DNA from: an uncultured Prochlorococcus sp.
GTDB lineage: Bacteria > Cyanobacteriota > Cyanobacteriia > PCC-6307 > Cyanobiaceae
DNA length: 44,124 nucleotides
Assembly: GCA_902565305.1 (NCBI GenBank)
Contig: CACFEJ010000011.1
Span: 1 to 44,124 of the forward strand
Direction of reading: 5' to 3'
In this document: positions 1-8,289 of the stretch, piece after piece
How the letters are laid out: each line of letters opens with the position of its first letter
Position numbering within the stretch: the first letter of the stretch is position 1
Notes under the pieces: model-generated
What the model was told of the DNA's origin: nothing
The model's input: only the letters and a program-made list of their open reading frames with translations
The model's database searches: none
Program-made: the position numbers and the translations under genes

Positions 1-21
1 AATATAATATTTTAATATTAT

Positions 22-342
22 TTATTTACTAGTATCTCGATTTATCTGGTTTATTAATGAGTCGATATCTAATTGATTATAAGGAGGTGTTTGTTTTGTT
101 TCTCGATAATCGTTCTTGATATTGTTTAACCATTTTTGCTCAATCTTTATAAGATTTTTTGCAATGTTGAACATGCCGCCTTTTTTATATAATTCTTTAA
201 TTTTGAGAATAATATCGGAGGTTCTGCTCGATTTGATACTTAATTCATTTGCTAAGTCTTTTTGGTTAAATCCATGCGATTTTAACCAATCTTTAATGAA
301 TGAAACGAGTTCTTTTTCTTCCTGTATAGATAATTTACTCAT
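22..342 (-). CDS. Small HTH-type putative DNA-binding protein
   Basis: A 106-residue protein with no family I can name with certainty. Residues about 12-50 read as a helix-turn-helix: the stretch FNQKDLANEL followed by a serine/threonine-rich turn and a second helix resembles an XRE-type recognition unit. The C-terminal half is polar and lysine/asparagine-rich. The ATG lies directly against the TGA of the upstream YkvA-like gene, so the two are probably co-transcribed and translationally coupled. Together with the sigma factor gene farther upstream on the same strand, this suggests a small regulatory cluster. A regulator role is inference; it could also be a small genus-specific protein with a decayed HTH. 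Confidence 0.6.
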   Translation of the reverse strand: MSKLSIQEEKELVSFIKDWLKSHGFNQKDLANELSIKSSRTSDIILKIKELYKKGGMFNIAKNLIKIEQKWLNNIKNDYRETKQTPPYNQLDIDSLINQINRDTSK

Positions 343-711
343 TCAATAAAAAGGAAATAACTTATTAAGCTTATTCTCTGCTCTTGCTCTTATTGAAGGA
401 GTCATATATTTGCTCCATATACTAAGTACTGCTGTAAGGGCTACAAAATCATCACTAAAACCAACTAAAGGCATAAAGTCAGGGAAAAGATCAAATGGCA
501 TAATCAAATATGCTAGAGCAGCCATTAATGAAACTCTTACTTGTGCTGGAGTATAAGGATCTAAAGCCATCTCCAAAACTTCTAAGGCAGGCTTGGCAAT
601 TGTTCTTCCTGCTTTAATAAGAATCTTGATAATGATATTTTCATCAAATGTTGAACTTTCTAAAACTTCAGCATCATAGATTTTTTCTTGGGTTTTGTAA
701 TTCTCTTTCAT
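343..711 (-). CDS. YkvA/DUF1232 family membrane protein
   Basis: A 122-residue protein with the hallmark of the YkvA (DUF1232) family around residues 60-95: a hydrophobic helix ending in MPFDLFPDFMP, then a GFSDDFVAL segment. This corresponds to the family pattern of a helix followed by P-x-D-x-x-P-D-x-x-P and a G-x-x-D-D motif. The family is small, probably membrane-associated, and has no established biochemical role. The N-terminal 40 residues are charged and variable. It sits 37 bp downstream of the sigma factor gene and directly against the HTH gene that follows. Family assignment is firm; function is unknown. Confidence 0.8.
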   Translation of the reverse strand: MKENYKTQEKIYDAEVLESSTFDENIIIKILIKAGRTIAKPALEVLEMALDPYTPAQVRVSLMAALAYLIMPFDLFPDFMPLVGFSDDFVALTAVLSIWSKYMTPSIRARAENKLNKLFPFY

Positions 712-748
712 CCTTATAAATGAAATTTAAATATTTTTAATGGAATTT

Positions 749-1672
749 TTAGCTAATACTATCAACTAATCCATTCTGTATTCCTGCTTTTCTAAGTTTT
801 CTTAAAGCACGTTGAACAACTTGTCGGCAATATTCTCGACTACAACTCATATGTCTTGCAACTTCAGCTAAAGTTCTCCATTCATTTGAGCCGTCTAAAC
901 CAAATCTTAGGCTTACTATCTTTCTTTCTTTCTCAGTTAAATTTGCTTTATCTAATAACTTCCAAGCTGAGGCTGTCCTTTCAGCTAATTCGGCTAATTC
1001 CATAGGGGGAGTTTGATCACTTGGAAGAATATCAACTAATTCGGAAGGATCTGATTTTGATTTAACAGTACCTTGGAGACTAACAGTGATGCTTCTCAAT
1101 TCACAAGAAAGTAGTTCGTCAATTTCCTCTTTGGTTATTTGCATTTCTTCAGCTAGCTCATCACTAGTAGGTGGAATACCCTTAAGTTGCATAAGCTTTG
1201 ATTTCGCTGATCTTAGTTTTGTCAGTTTTTCATTAATGTTAACAGGGATCCTTATAGTTCTACTTTGAGTTGATAATGCTCTATTTAAACCTTGCCTAAT
1301 CCACCAATAAGCATAGGTAGAAAATCTATGTCCTCTAGACGGATCATATTTTTCTACGGCTCTTGTTAGACCTAATGTCCCCTCCTGAATTAAGTCCAGT
1401 AATTCTAATCCTTTCCCTTGGTATCTCTTGGCAAGATTGACAACTAGTCTTAGGTTGGCTGTTATCATCTCGTTTTTAGCTTTTTCACCAATTTTGATCT
1501 TTTTTCTCTCAGCTTCGGAATATTCACAAGCGGGACCTTTACCTCCTGCCTCTTGACATCTATTAACAAGTACTACCATTTCTTGGACCTTTCTGCCCAT
1601 TGTGAGTTCTCTTTCGGGGGTCAAAAGTTGATGACGACCTATTTCACCAAGAAAATCGCTTAATGAACTCAC
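749..1672 (-). CDS. Group 2 (RpoD-like, non-essential) sigma-70 factor
   Basis: A 307-residue sigma factor of the RpoD-like group 2 class that cyanobacteria use for light, nutrient and stress responses. Region 1.2 lies at the extreme N terminus (residues about 3-35). Region 2 spans about 70-140, with the core-binding segment LLDLIQEGTLGL and the -10 recognition helix STYAYWWIRQGLNRAL. Region 3 is about 145-225, and region 4 is about 240-300 with an HTH around LAEVARHMSCSREYCRQVV. The long acidic region 1.1 of the primary sigma factor is missing, which separates it from SigA. Recognised promoters would be near-consensus sigma-70 sites. An AT-only repeat array lies 60-106 bp upstream of the ATG and may influence expression. 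The exact subfamily letter cannot be assigned from sequence alone. Confidence 0.93.
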   Translation of the reverse strand: MSSLSDFLGEIGRHQLLTPERELTMGRKVQEMVVLVNRCQEAGGKGPACEYSEAERKKIKIGEKAKNEMITANLRLVVNLAKRYQGKGLELLDLIQEGTLGLTRAVEKYDPSRGHRFSTYAYWWIRQGLNRALSTQSRTIRIPVNINEKLTKLRSAKSKLMQLKGIPPTSDELAEEMQITKEEIDELLSCELRSITVSLQGTVKSKSDPSELVDILPSDQTPPMELAELAERTASAWKLLDKANLTEKERKIVSLRFGLDGSNEWRTLAEVARHMSCSREYCRQVVQRALRKLRKAGIQNGLVDSIS

Positions 1673-1731
1673 GATTTACCTCATTGTTGATATATTCAAC
1701 TTATAGTCAATTCAGTAATAAGCCATACATG

Positions 1732-1778
1732 TAATAATTAATTAATAATTAATTAATAATTAATTATTAATTATTAAT
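1732..1778. repeat. 11-bp AT-only direct repeats ending in a palindrome
   Basis: Three exact head-to-tail copies of TAATAATTAAT occupy 1732-1742, 1743-1753 and 1754-1764. The reverse complement of the unit follows at 1766-1776. The centre is a perfect 13-bp inverted repeat (1752-1764 against 1766-1778) around position 1765. The array lies in the 164-bp gap between the hisIE stop and the sigma factor start, both on the minus strand. The 11-bp period is close to one helical turn, so intrinsic curvature or an AT-rich protein-binding site is possible. A stem of only A-T pairs is a poor terminator. Confidence 0.85.
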
Positions 1779-1836
1779 CAGTTAATTAGCACTATATTTT
1801 GAAATTTTTAGGTTATAAATTTTAAATATCAATTAT

Positions 1837-2496
1837 TTAATTTTTTCTTCTCGATTCTAGAACAGCAAGTACATCTCTCCACTCAACGCCTTTATGCATA
1901 AGGGCTACTTGCAGGTGATAAATTAAATCAGCAGCTTCATTTGAGATTGAATTTTTATCATTATCTTTGCAAGCCATTATAAATTCTGCAGATTCCTCTC
2001 CTATTTTTTTCAAAATAGTATTACTGCCTTTTGTTAATAAATGATTTGTATAACTTTTTTCTGATGGATTTATTGATCTTTCGTTAATTGTATTGAATAA
2101 TTCAGAGCAAATATTTGAGAAGGGAGTTGTTTTTTTTTCTTTTTTATCACTTTGATTAATTTGGATTTCGTTGAAAAAGCAACTTTTTTCCCCAGTGTGA
2201 CATGCTCCTGAACCATTTTGTTCAATCAAGAGGATTAGTGCATCATTATCGCAGTCGAATCTCATCTCCTTAAGTATTTGGGTACTTCCACTTGTAGCTC
2301 CTTTTCTCCAAATTTCGGATCTTGATCTACTCCAATAATGAACGTTTTTGGTTTCAAGTGTCATTGTCAACGATTCTTTGTTCATCCAAGCAAGCATAAG
2401 AATTGATCCGTCAAGCCAATCTTGTGCTATTGCAGGGATTAATCCATAATTATCAAAGCGTAGATCTTCTATTGAAAAATCAGTTGAATAAGTCAT
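1837..2496 (-). CDS. hisIE: Bifunctional phosphoribosyl-AMP cyclohydrolase / phosphoribosyl-ATP pyrophosphatase
   Basis: A 219-residue fusion catalysing two consecutive early steps of histidine biosynthesis in the cytoplasm: hydrolysis of PR-ATP to PR-AMP (HisE part) and opening of its purine ring (HisI part). The HisI domain occupies residues about 10-115, with WLDGSILMLAWMN, HYWSRSR and the metal-binding DCDND (81-85), and zinc-ligand cysteines at 82, 99 and 106 (ACHTGEKSC). The HisE domain covers about 125-219, with KIGEESAEFIMA and EAADLIYHL typical of the MazG-like fold. No other his gene lies nearby, as expected where his genes are scattered. The start ATG faces the divergent QueD-like gene across 63 bp. 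Confidence 0.97.
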   Translation of the reverse strand: MTYSTDFSIEDLRFDNYGLIPAIAQDWLDGSILMLAWMNKESLTMTLETKNVHYWSRSRSEIWRKGATSGSTQILKEMRFDCDNDALILLIEQNGSGACHTGEKSCFFNEIQINQSDKKEKKTTPFSNICSELFNTINERSINPSEKSYTNHLLTKGSNTILKKIGEESAEFIMACKDNDKNSISNEAADLIYHLQVALMHKGVEWRDVLAVLESRRKN

Positions 2497-2559
2497 TATG
2501 TTCTTTATGTTAAATCCTACTCAATTTATTTTATTAAAAATTATCCTAACAGTTAATTG

Positions 2560-3030
2560 ATGTATATTCATTCTCTGAAATTTTCATGCTGCAAAAGTTA
2601 CGAGGATTTTCCCTGTTCACATAGGCAATGGCGCCATGAAGGCCACTGTAGATTTGTGCATGGATATTCAAGATCATTCACCTTTTGGTTCACTGCAAAA
2701 AAATTAGACCTAAATGGTTTCGTTGTCGATTTTTCAAGTCTAAAGCCTCTAGAAAAAAGACTAAAGGAGCAATTTGATCATACTTTTTTAATAAATAAAG
2801 ATGACCCTTTGCTGAATTACTGGGAAAAATTACATAACTTAGATGCTTTAGATCTGAGAATTATGGATAATGTGGGAATGGAGTTCACCTCTGAATTAAT
2901 TTGGAGATGGGCTAATGAATACTTACAGGATAAGGATAAGGGCAGAACATGTTGTTGGAAAACAGAATCAAAAGAAAATAAATCGAATAAAGCAAGTTAT
3001 GAGGAAATTCCTAGATGGTTCAAATCTTAG
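2560..3030 (+). CDS. QueD/6-pyruvoyl-tetrahydropterin synthase-like protein, divergent metal site
   Basis: A 156-residue member of the QueD/PTPS superfamily, whose classical members act on dihydroneopterin triphosphate (7-deazaguanine or biopterin pathways). Conserved family landmarks are C30 before H34-G35, the FVVDFSSLK strand (54-62), DH at 73-74, TSE at 110-112 and an E136...Y147 tail motif. Two of the three classical zinc histidines appear replaced: the AAH position reads C-C-K (K12), and the third ligand in HGH is Y36. An inserted histidine-rich segment (H21, H26, H29) may supply ligands instead. ATG at 2560 is chosen over an in-frame TTG three bases upstream. It is a single-gene unit. 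Superfamily membership is likely; the exact reaction is unknown. Confidence 0.8.
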   Translation: MYIHSLKFSCCKSYEDFPCSHRQWRHEGHCRFVHGYSRSFTFWFTAKKLDLNGFVVDFSSLKPLEKRLKEQFDHTFLINKDDPLLNYWEKLHNLDALDLRIMDNVGMEFTSELIWRWANEYLQDKDKGRTCCWKTESKENKSNKASYEEIPRWFKS

Positions 3031-3079
3031 ATTAAAATTGTTAAATTTCAAGTCATATAGGATTGTTTAATTTAGAACT

Positions 3080-5662
3080 TTAATCAACAATTATCTTTCC
3101 ATTAACCAGATAAATATTAATCTCGTCTTTATTAAGGTAATGATTATTCAATATATTATTTGAAATTTTTGTCTCAATTTGTTTTTGAATAATTCTTTTT
3201 AAAGGCCTTGCACCATAGGTCTGATCGAAACTATTCTCGACAAGTTGGTTAATTGCCTCATCCGTAATTTTGAATTTTAAGTTTTTTTTGTTAAGTCTTT
3301 TTTCTAAATGTTGAAGCTGGATTTTTGCAATTTCTTTTATGTCATTCAATTCTAAATTATTAAAAATAACTATTTCATCAAGTCGATTTAAAAACTCAGG
3401 CTTGAAAAATTTCTTAATTTCGTTATCTACAACTTTTTTAATTTCACTTGTATCTTCTTTTCTAACTGATAAATCATTTATTGATTGACTTCCTAAATTA
3501 CTTGTGAGAACAATGATTGAATTTTTAAAATTGATTGTACGACCTTGACCATCAGTAATGATTCCATCATCAAGAACCTGTAAGAGAATATCTAAAATAT
3601 CTTTGTGTGCTTTCTCTATTTCATCGAGAAGTATCAATGAATAAGGATTTTTGCGTATAGCTTCAGTTAGTTGACCGCCTGATTCGAAACCTAAATATCC
3701 AGGAGGCGCACCTATGATTTTGCTCACTGAATGCTTTTCCATATATTCAGACATATCCAATCTTGTAATTGATGAATTTGAATCGAATATAATTTTGGCT
3801 GTTACTTTACTTAGCTCCGTTTTCCCAACACCAGTTGGACCTAAAAAGAGAAAACTGGCTAATGGCTTGCTTGGATCATTTAGACCAGTCCTTGATCTCT
3901 TAATGGAATCGGCAACAGCCCTAATTGCACTATCTTGACCAATAATTTTTTCTTTAAGGATTGACTCGAGACTCAAAAGTTTATCTTTTTCTGACTGGTT
4001 TAAGTTCTGTACTGGTATTGAGGTCCATTTTGAGACAACTTCTGCAATATCATCAAAAGTTACTTCTTGTCTTAAAAGACTTGTAGCTCCATTTATTTGG
4101 GAATTCACAAGGGACTCACTTTTTTCTTTCAATTTTTTTTGCAAAGAATTTAAAGTTCCAAATTCTAATTCTGCTGCTTTGTTGAGGTCAAAACTCCTTT
4201 TGGCTTGATCTATTTGCAACTGAACAGATTCAATTTCTTCTTTTATGGTGCTAATCTCATCAATTTCATCTTTTTCTTTTTTCCATTGAGCGCCTAATTC
4301 TGCCTGTTTATCTTTAAGGGATATAAGTTCATTATTGATTTTTTTTAATCTTTCTATGGAAAAATCATCTGTTTCTCTTTTTAAAGATAATTTTTCCATC
4401 TCAAACTGTAGAACTTTTCGGTCAATTTCATCAATTTCTTCAGGTTTGGAAGTTATCTCCATATTTAATCTTGAAGCTGCTTCATCGATGAGATCTATTG
4501 CTTTGTCAGGAAGAAATCTATCGTTAATATATCTTTCGCTAAGGGTTGCAGCTGCAACTAAAGCATTGTCAGAAATTCTCACACTATGATGAACTTCGTA
4601 TCTTTCTCTTAATCCTCTTAATATTGAAACAGTATCATCTATTGAAGGAGCATCAATTTTTATTTTCTGAAATCTTCGTTCTAGAGCAGGATCTTTTTCT
4701 ATATTTTGTTTATGTTCATTAATAGTTGTAGCACCAATACATCTAAGTTCGCCTCTTGCAAGCATTGGTTTTAATAGGTTGCTTGCATCTAAAGATCCTC
4801 CGCTAGCACCAGCTCCAACAACTGTATGAATTTCATCAATAAAAAGAATGATCTTACCGTCTGATTCCTTAACTTTCTTCAGGACATTTTTTATTCTTTC
4901 TTCAAATTCTCCACGATATTTTGCCCCAGCCAAAAGTGAACCCATATCTAATGAAATTAATTGTCTATCTTGTAGCGCAGAAGGTACATCGCCATTAATA
5001 ATTCTTTGAGCTAACCCTTCTACAATGGCTGTTTTTCCAACCCCAGGTTCTCCAATAAGAACTGGATTATTTTTTGTTCTTCTACTCAATATTTGAATTG
5101 TTCTTCTAATCTCTTCATCCCTACCAATAACAGGGTCTAAAATCCCATCTCGTGCAGATTGAGTTAGATCAATACCATATTTTTCCAAAGACTCATTAGA
5201 ACTATTAAATTCATTTTTTACTGCCGGATCTGACTTCATTTTCTTTATAATTTCAAGAAATTCTGGAATACCTTTTTGATTTAAAATTTGAAATCCATAT
5301 TTATCATCATAAGTGAAACCGTAAACTAAGTGTTCTGTTGATATCACTACATCATTTAAAGTATTTTTAATATCATTCGCCTTCAAAAATATTTTGTGAA
5401 GAGTATCACCAATATATAAATTATCTTGTTTATTTTTCATTTTTGCCTTCTCATTTAATGAAGAAATTATTTCCCTTTCAAGATCATTTAGATTTACATT
5501 ATTTTTTTTTAAAATCTTTTTTGTAATATTGTCATCTTTTATAAGAGCTAATAATAAATTATCAGAGTCTACATTTTGTTGGTAATTTTTATAAGCAATT
5601 TCTTTGGCAAAAATAAAACAGTTCCAAGCAGAATTTGAGAATTCGCTTGGAACTGTTTTCAT
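3080..5662 (-). CDS. clpB2: ClpB-type AAA+ disaggregase (ClpB2-like)
   Basis: A hexameric two-ring AAA+ chaperone of about 860 residues that threads aggregated proteins with DnaK help. An N domain covers about 1-150. D1 has Walker A GEPGVGKT (about 205-212), Walker B FIDE (about 275) and pore tyrosine in [11 protein letters not shown] coiled-coil middle domain follows (about 405-530). D2 has Walker A GPTGVGKT (about 609-616), pore motif GAPPGYLG, Walker B LLDE and sensor region [11 protein letters not shown]. The coiled-coil middle domain makes it ClpB rather than ClpC. The weakly conserved N domain fits the second cyanobacterial paralogue, ClpB2, so the number is inference. An ATG start at 5662 is preferred over a TTG one codon upstream. 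No CIRCE-like element is seen upstream. Confidence 0.93.
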   Translation of the reverse strand: MKTVPSEFSNSAWNCFIFAKEIAYKNYQQNVDSDNLLLALIKDDNITKKILKKNNVNLNDLEREIISSLNEKAKMKNKQDNLYIGDTLHKIFLKANDIKNTLNDVVISTEHLVYGFTYDDKYGFQILNQKGIPEFLEIIKKMKSDPAVKNEFNSSNESLEKYGIDLTQSARDGILDPVIGRDEEIRRTIQILSRRTKNNPVLIGEPGVGKTAIVEGLAQRIINGDVPSALQDRQLISLDMGSLLAGAKYRGEFEERIKNVLKKVKESDGKIILFIDEIHTVVGAGASGGSLDASNLLKPMLARGELRCIGATTINEHKQNIEKDPALERRFQKIKIDAPSIDDTVSILRGLRERYEVHHSVRISDNALVAAATLSERYINDRFLPDKAIDLIDEAASRLNMEITSKPEEIDEIDRKVLQFEMEKLSLKRETDDFSIERLKKINNELISLKDKQAELGAQWKKEKDEIDEISTIKEEIESVQLQIDQAKRSFDLNKAAELEFGTLNSLQKKLKEKSESLVNSQINGATSLLRQEVTFDDIAEVVSKWTSIPVQNLNQSEKDKLLSLESILKEKIIGQDSAIRAVADSIKRSRTGLNDPSKPLASFLFLGPTGVGKTELSKVTAKIIFDSNSSITRLDMSEYMEKHSVSKIIGAPPGYLGFESGGQLTEAIRKNPYSLILLDEIEKAHKDILDILLQVLDDGIITDGQGRTINFKNSIIVLTSNLGSQSINDLSVRKEDTSEIKKVVDNEIKKFFKPEFLNRLDEIVIFNNLELNDIKEIAKIQLQHLEKRLNKKNLKFKITDEAINQLVENSFDQTYGARPLKRIIQKQIETKISNNILNNHYLNKDEINIYLVNGKIIVD

Positions 5663-5697
5663 CAATCAAAATTGGTTATGACCGTAATAAATATTAA

Positions 5698-5716
5698 GTC
5701 AAACAGGGTGTTTAAC
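5698..5716 (-). terminator. Hairpin just downstream of petE
   Basis: On the minus strand, starting 12 nt after the petE stop, the sequence GTTAAACACCCTGTTTGAC forms an 8-bp stem (one G-U pair) with a CCC loop. The following bases are TA-rich but do not form a strong U tract. The position suggests a terminator or an mRNA 3'-end stabiliser for a highly expressed gene. It also separates petE from clpB2. Confidence 0.5.
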
Positions 5717-5728
5717 TATTTGTAAGAT

Positions 5729-6079
5729 TTATTCAACAATAACTTTACCTACCATTCCTGCGCCTCTGTGTGGCTCGCAATAGTAATCATAAGTTCCAGC
5801 AGTATCAAATGTTTCTTCCCAAGACTCTCCTGGAGCAAAAGCTAGGTCTGCATGACTTAATTCCTCATGCCCATCAAAAACAGCATTGTGAGGGGCAAGT
5901 TTATTATTGACGAATTTAACTGTATCACCAGCACTAATGGTTACTGTACTTGGTTCAAATGCAAGCATTCCAGCATCTGTTCCGAGTTTTACTTCAACAG
6001 TCTTAGCTGAAACTGATGAAATACCTAGACCTAGAGTTAAAACTATTGCAAATAACCCTGCAAAGATTGAACGTAACAT
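5729..6079 (-). CDS. petE: Plastocyanin precursor
   Basis: A 116-residue precursor of the thylakoid-lumen blue copper protein that carries electrons from cytochrome b6f to photosystem I (and to terminal oxidase). An N-terminal signal peptide has a hydrophobic core (about 5-20) ending in SSVSA, with cleavage expected near residue 25. The copper ligands are all present: H64 in the LAPHNAVFD loop, and C101, H104 and M109 in [10 protein letters not shown]. The mature size of about 90 residues is slightly short of the typical plastocyanin length. It appears to be a single-gene unit with a hairpin just after the stop. The ATG has no Shine-Dalgarno sequence. Confidence 0.98.
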   Translation of the reverse strand: MLRSIFAGLFAIVLTLGLGISSVSAKTVEVKLGTDAGMLAFEPSTVTISAGDTVKFVNNKLAPHNAVFDGHEELSHADLAFAPGESWEETFDTAGTYDYYCEPHRGAGMVGKVIVE

Positions 6080-6139
6080 AATAAAAAATTTGCTTATCTA
6101 TATATATTACAAGGGTTTGGTAACCTAACTGCGAGTATT

Positions 6140-7123
6140 TTAATTGTTATTACAGCTTGGTAACTTTGATAACCTTAAAATATCATTCAGTGACTTGGCA
6201 TAACTTTTAAGTTTGAAAGTCTCAGGATTAGTGATAGGGAGATGATTAAAGTCATATTTTTTGATACTGAAGCTGTCCCAAGGAGTAGTTTGGATGGGGA
6301 GAATTCTTAATAATATTTTTAGAATTTTTTTTGTAAGCGGTATCGCAAAAAATCTCCTCATATTATGTCTTTTTAACAGTGTAATTATGGCATCATCAAT
6401 TGATATGAATTTTTGACCTAGCACAAATTTTCTAAAGCCTTTGTATTGTTCTTCTTTATGATTTTTAATTAGAAACCCGCAAATCTGAGCGATATCATTT
6501 GCGTGTATAAAGTGAAATTTAGAATCGAGTTTTAAAAATCTTGCTAACCAAAGCCATTTCCTAATTTCTTTCAATCCATTAGTTAAATAACTCACAGGAT
6601 ATTTACTTTTTTTTCCAAGATTCCCTCCAAAGACCAAGGTAGGGAATACAGCGAATGTTTTTTCTGCAAATGAACTTTCTCTAAGTCTCTGGAAACATTC
6701 ATATTTTGTTTGAATGTACTCTGTTCCATAAATCAATGATTCCCTCATTAATTCTGTTTGGGTATCAAGAATACTAGCTGTTGAAAAATAAATAATCTTT
6801 TCTAACTTTTCAATATCAAGCATTTCTAGTAATTCTTCAAAAGCTTTAATATTTACTTCATAGGCTCTTTTTGGATCCCCCCAAGCTGTAGCAGTATGTA
6901 TTAGGTAATTAATTTGACTAATTTCCTTTTTATACCTATTTGATTCCCTAATATCGCACACAATTAACTTGACTTTTTTATTTTCTTGAACAGAAATTGG
7001 TAACTTACTTTTGTCTCTAACCATGAGATAAAGCCTGAATTTTGTGTTTTTCAAAAACCAATCAACTAAATATTGGCCAACACATCCATTGGCGCCTGTT
7101 ATTAATAAGTTTTTATATGCCAA
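6140..7123 (-). CDS. Extended SDR NAD(P)-dependent epimerase/dehydratase-like protein
   Basis: A 327-residue extended short-chain dehydrogenase/reductase. The nucleotide-binding GxxGxxG is GANGCVG (10-16) after a LLIT strand, a D57 follows the second strand region, and the catalytic pair is Y136-x3-K140 with a serine at about 114 in YFSTAS. The C-terminal substrate part is basic and not diagnostic. Substrates in this group are often sugar nucleotides, sterol-like or flavonoid-like compounds; I cannot assign one. The gene starts 8 bp after the hemE stop and is probably co-transcribed with it, but a link to tetrapyrrole synthesis is not shown by the sequence. Confidence 0.85.
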   Translation of the reverse strand: MAYKNLLITGANGCVGQYLVDWFLKNTKFRLYLMVRDKSKLPISVQENKKVKLIVCDIRESNRYKKEISQINYLIHTATAWGDPKRAYEVNIKAFEELLEMLDIEKLEKIIYFSTASILDTQTELMRESLIYGTEYIQTKYECFQRLRESSFAEKTFAVFPTLVFGGNLGKKSKYPVSYLTNGLKEIRKWLWLARFLKLDSKFHFIHANDIAQICGFLIKNHKEEQYKGFRKFVLGQKFISIDDAIITLLKRHNMRRFFAIPLTKKILKILLRILPIQTTPWDSFSIKKYDFNHLPITNPETFKLKSYAKSLNDILRLSKLPSCNNN

Positions 7124-7131
7124 GACTTTGA

Positions 7132-8172
7132 CTAGTAAGTGAGTTTTTTCCCATGTTCAAAAAATGTTTGAGCATTTTCTTCTGGAGTCCCAGGTAAAAT
7201 TCCATGACCCAAATTAAGAATATATTTCCTGTCTTTAATTTTATTGAAAGTATTATCTATCCTTTCTTTTATTGATTCTTTGTTTCCGAATAAAATACCA
7301 GGGTCAACATTACCTTGAATTCCAATCTCCATGGGGATTCTTTTACAAGCCTCTTCAATATCTACTGTCCAGTCTAATGAAATTATATCTACTCCAGTTT
7401 TTGCCATTCTTTCTAAAACACCAGCGCTTCCTGAAATGTAAAGAATTATTGGTGTTTCAGGGTATTCTGCTTTTACAATTTCAACAACTTTTTTTTGATA
7501 CGGCCCAGCAAAGATATCATAATCTTGTGGGCTTAGTTGGCCTGCCCATGAATCAAAAATTTGTACTACTTGCGCTCCAGATTTTATTTGATATTTAAGA
7601 TATTCACCAATAGATTTTGCAAAATGATCAAGAAGTTTATGAAGTAAATCTGGTTCATTAAAAGCCATCGATTTTATTAAGGAGTAATTTTTACTGCTTT
7701 TACCTTCAACTACATATGCAGCAAGAGTCCAAGGTGCGCCAACAAAACCTAAAACAGTCGCCTCATTATTCACATCTTTTTTTAGTGAAGAAAGAACTTG
7801 CCCAACAAAGCTTAAACTCTCGCTTGGATTTAATTCTCTTAAATTTTCTACCTGATTAAGAGTTCTTATTGGGTCCTCAATAATTGGACCTTTACTTTCT
7901 ATTATTTCAAAATTTATGCCCATCCCTGGAAGAGGTGTGAGAATATCTGAAAAAAGAATCACACCATCCGGTTTGAAAGAATGAAAAGGCTGCATTGAAA
8001 TCTCATATGATAGTTCTGGATTTTCAGACCTCTCTCTAAAGCTTGGGTAACGCTCCCTTAAATCTCTATAGATTTTCATATATCTTCCTGCTTGCCTCAT
8101 CATCCATACTGGAGGCCTATTTACTTTTTTACCTAATGCGGCAGAAAGTAGTAGTGGTAAATCTTGACCCAT
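7132..8172 (-). CDS. hemE: Uroporphyrinogen III decarboxylase
   Basis: A 346-residue cytoplasmic enzyme that removes four carboxyl groups from uroporphyrinogen III to give coproporphyrinogen III, on the shared route to heme and chlorophyll. The N-terminal signature [12 protein letters not shown] is at residues 20-31. The active-site loop [12 protein letters not shown] follows, and the second signature region [16 protein letters not shown] lies near the middle. The C-terminal [14 protein letters not shown] is also typical. Length matches the family. It is first in a probable two-gene unit with the downstream SDR gene. The 117-bp gap upstream separates it from glgB. Confidence 0.98.
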   Translation of the reverse strand: MGQDLPLLLSAALGKKVNRPPVWMMRQAGRYMKIYRDLRERYPSFRERSENPELSYEISMQPFHSFKPDGVILFSDILTPLPGMGINFEIIESKGPIIEDPIRTLNQVENLRELNPSESLSFVGQVLSSLKKDVNNEATVLGFVGAPWTLAAYVVEGKSSKNYSLIKSMAFNEPDLLHKLLDHFAKSIGEYLKYQIKSGAQVVQIFDSWAGQLSPQDYDIFAGPYQKKVVEIVKAEYPETPIILYISGSAGVLERMAKTGVDIISLDWTVDIEEACKRIPMEIGIQGNVDPGILFGNKESIKERIDNTFNKIKDRKYILNLGHGILPGTPEENAQTFFEHGKKLTY

Positions 8173-8289
8173 TTTTCAATTCGATATTTTAAAAAAAAAT
8201 TAAAATCCAACTTAAAAATCTTACAATGTAAAGCAGAGCAAAAGCGTTATATGAACATTTATATGAAGCATTAAGTTAAATGAGCCTTC

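Noticed and set aside
1732-1778. The AT palindrome as a rho-independent terminator of hisIE.
   Set aside because: The stem has only A-T pairs and no G-C core, and no distinct U tract follows.
7272-7598. A 108-residue plus-strand frame inside hemE.
   Set aside because: It is a mirror of conserved hemE codons and has no independent motif.
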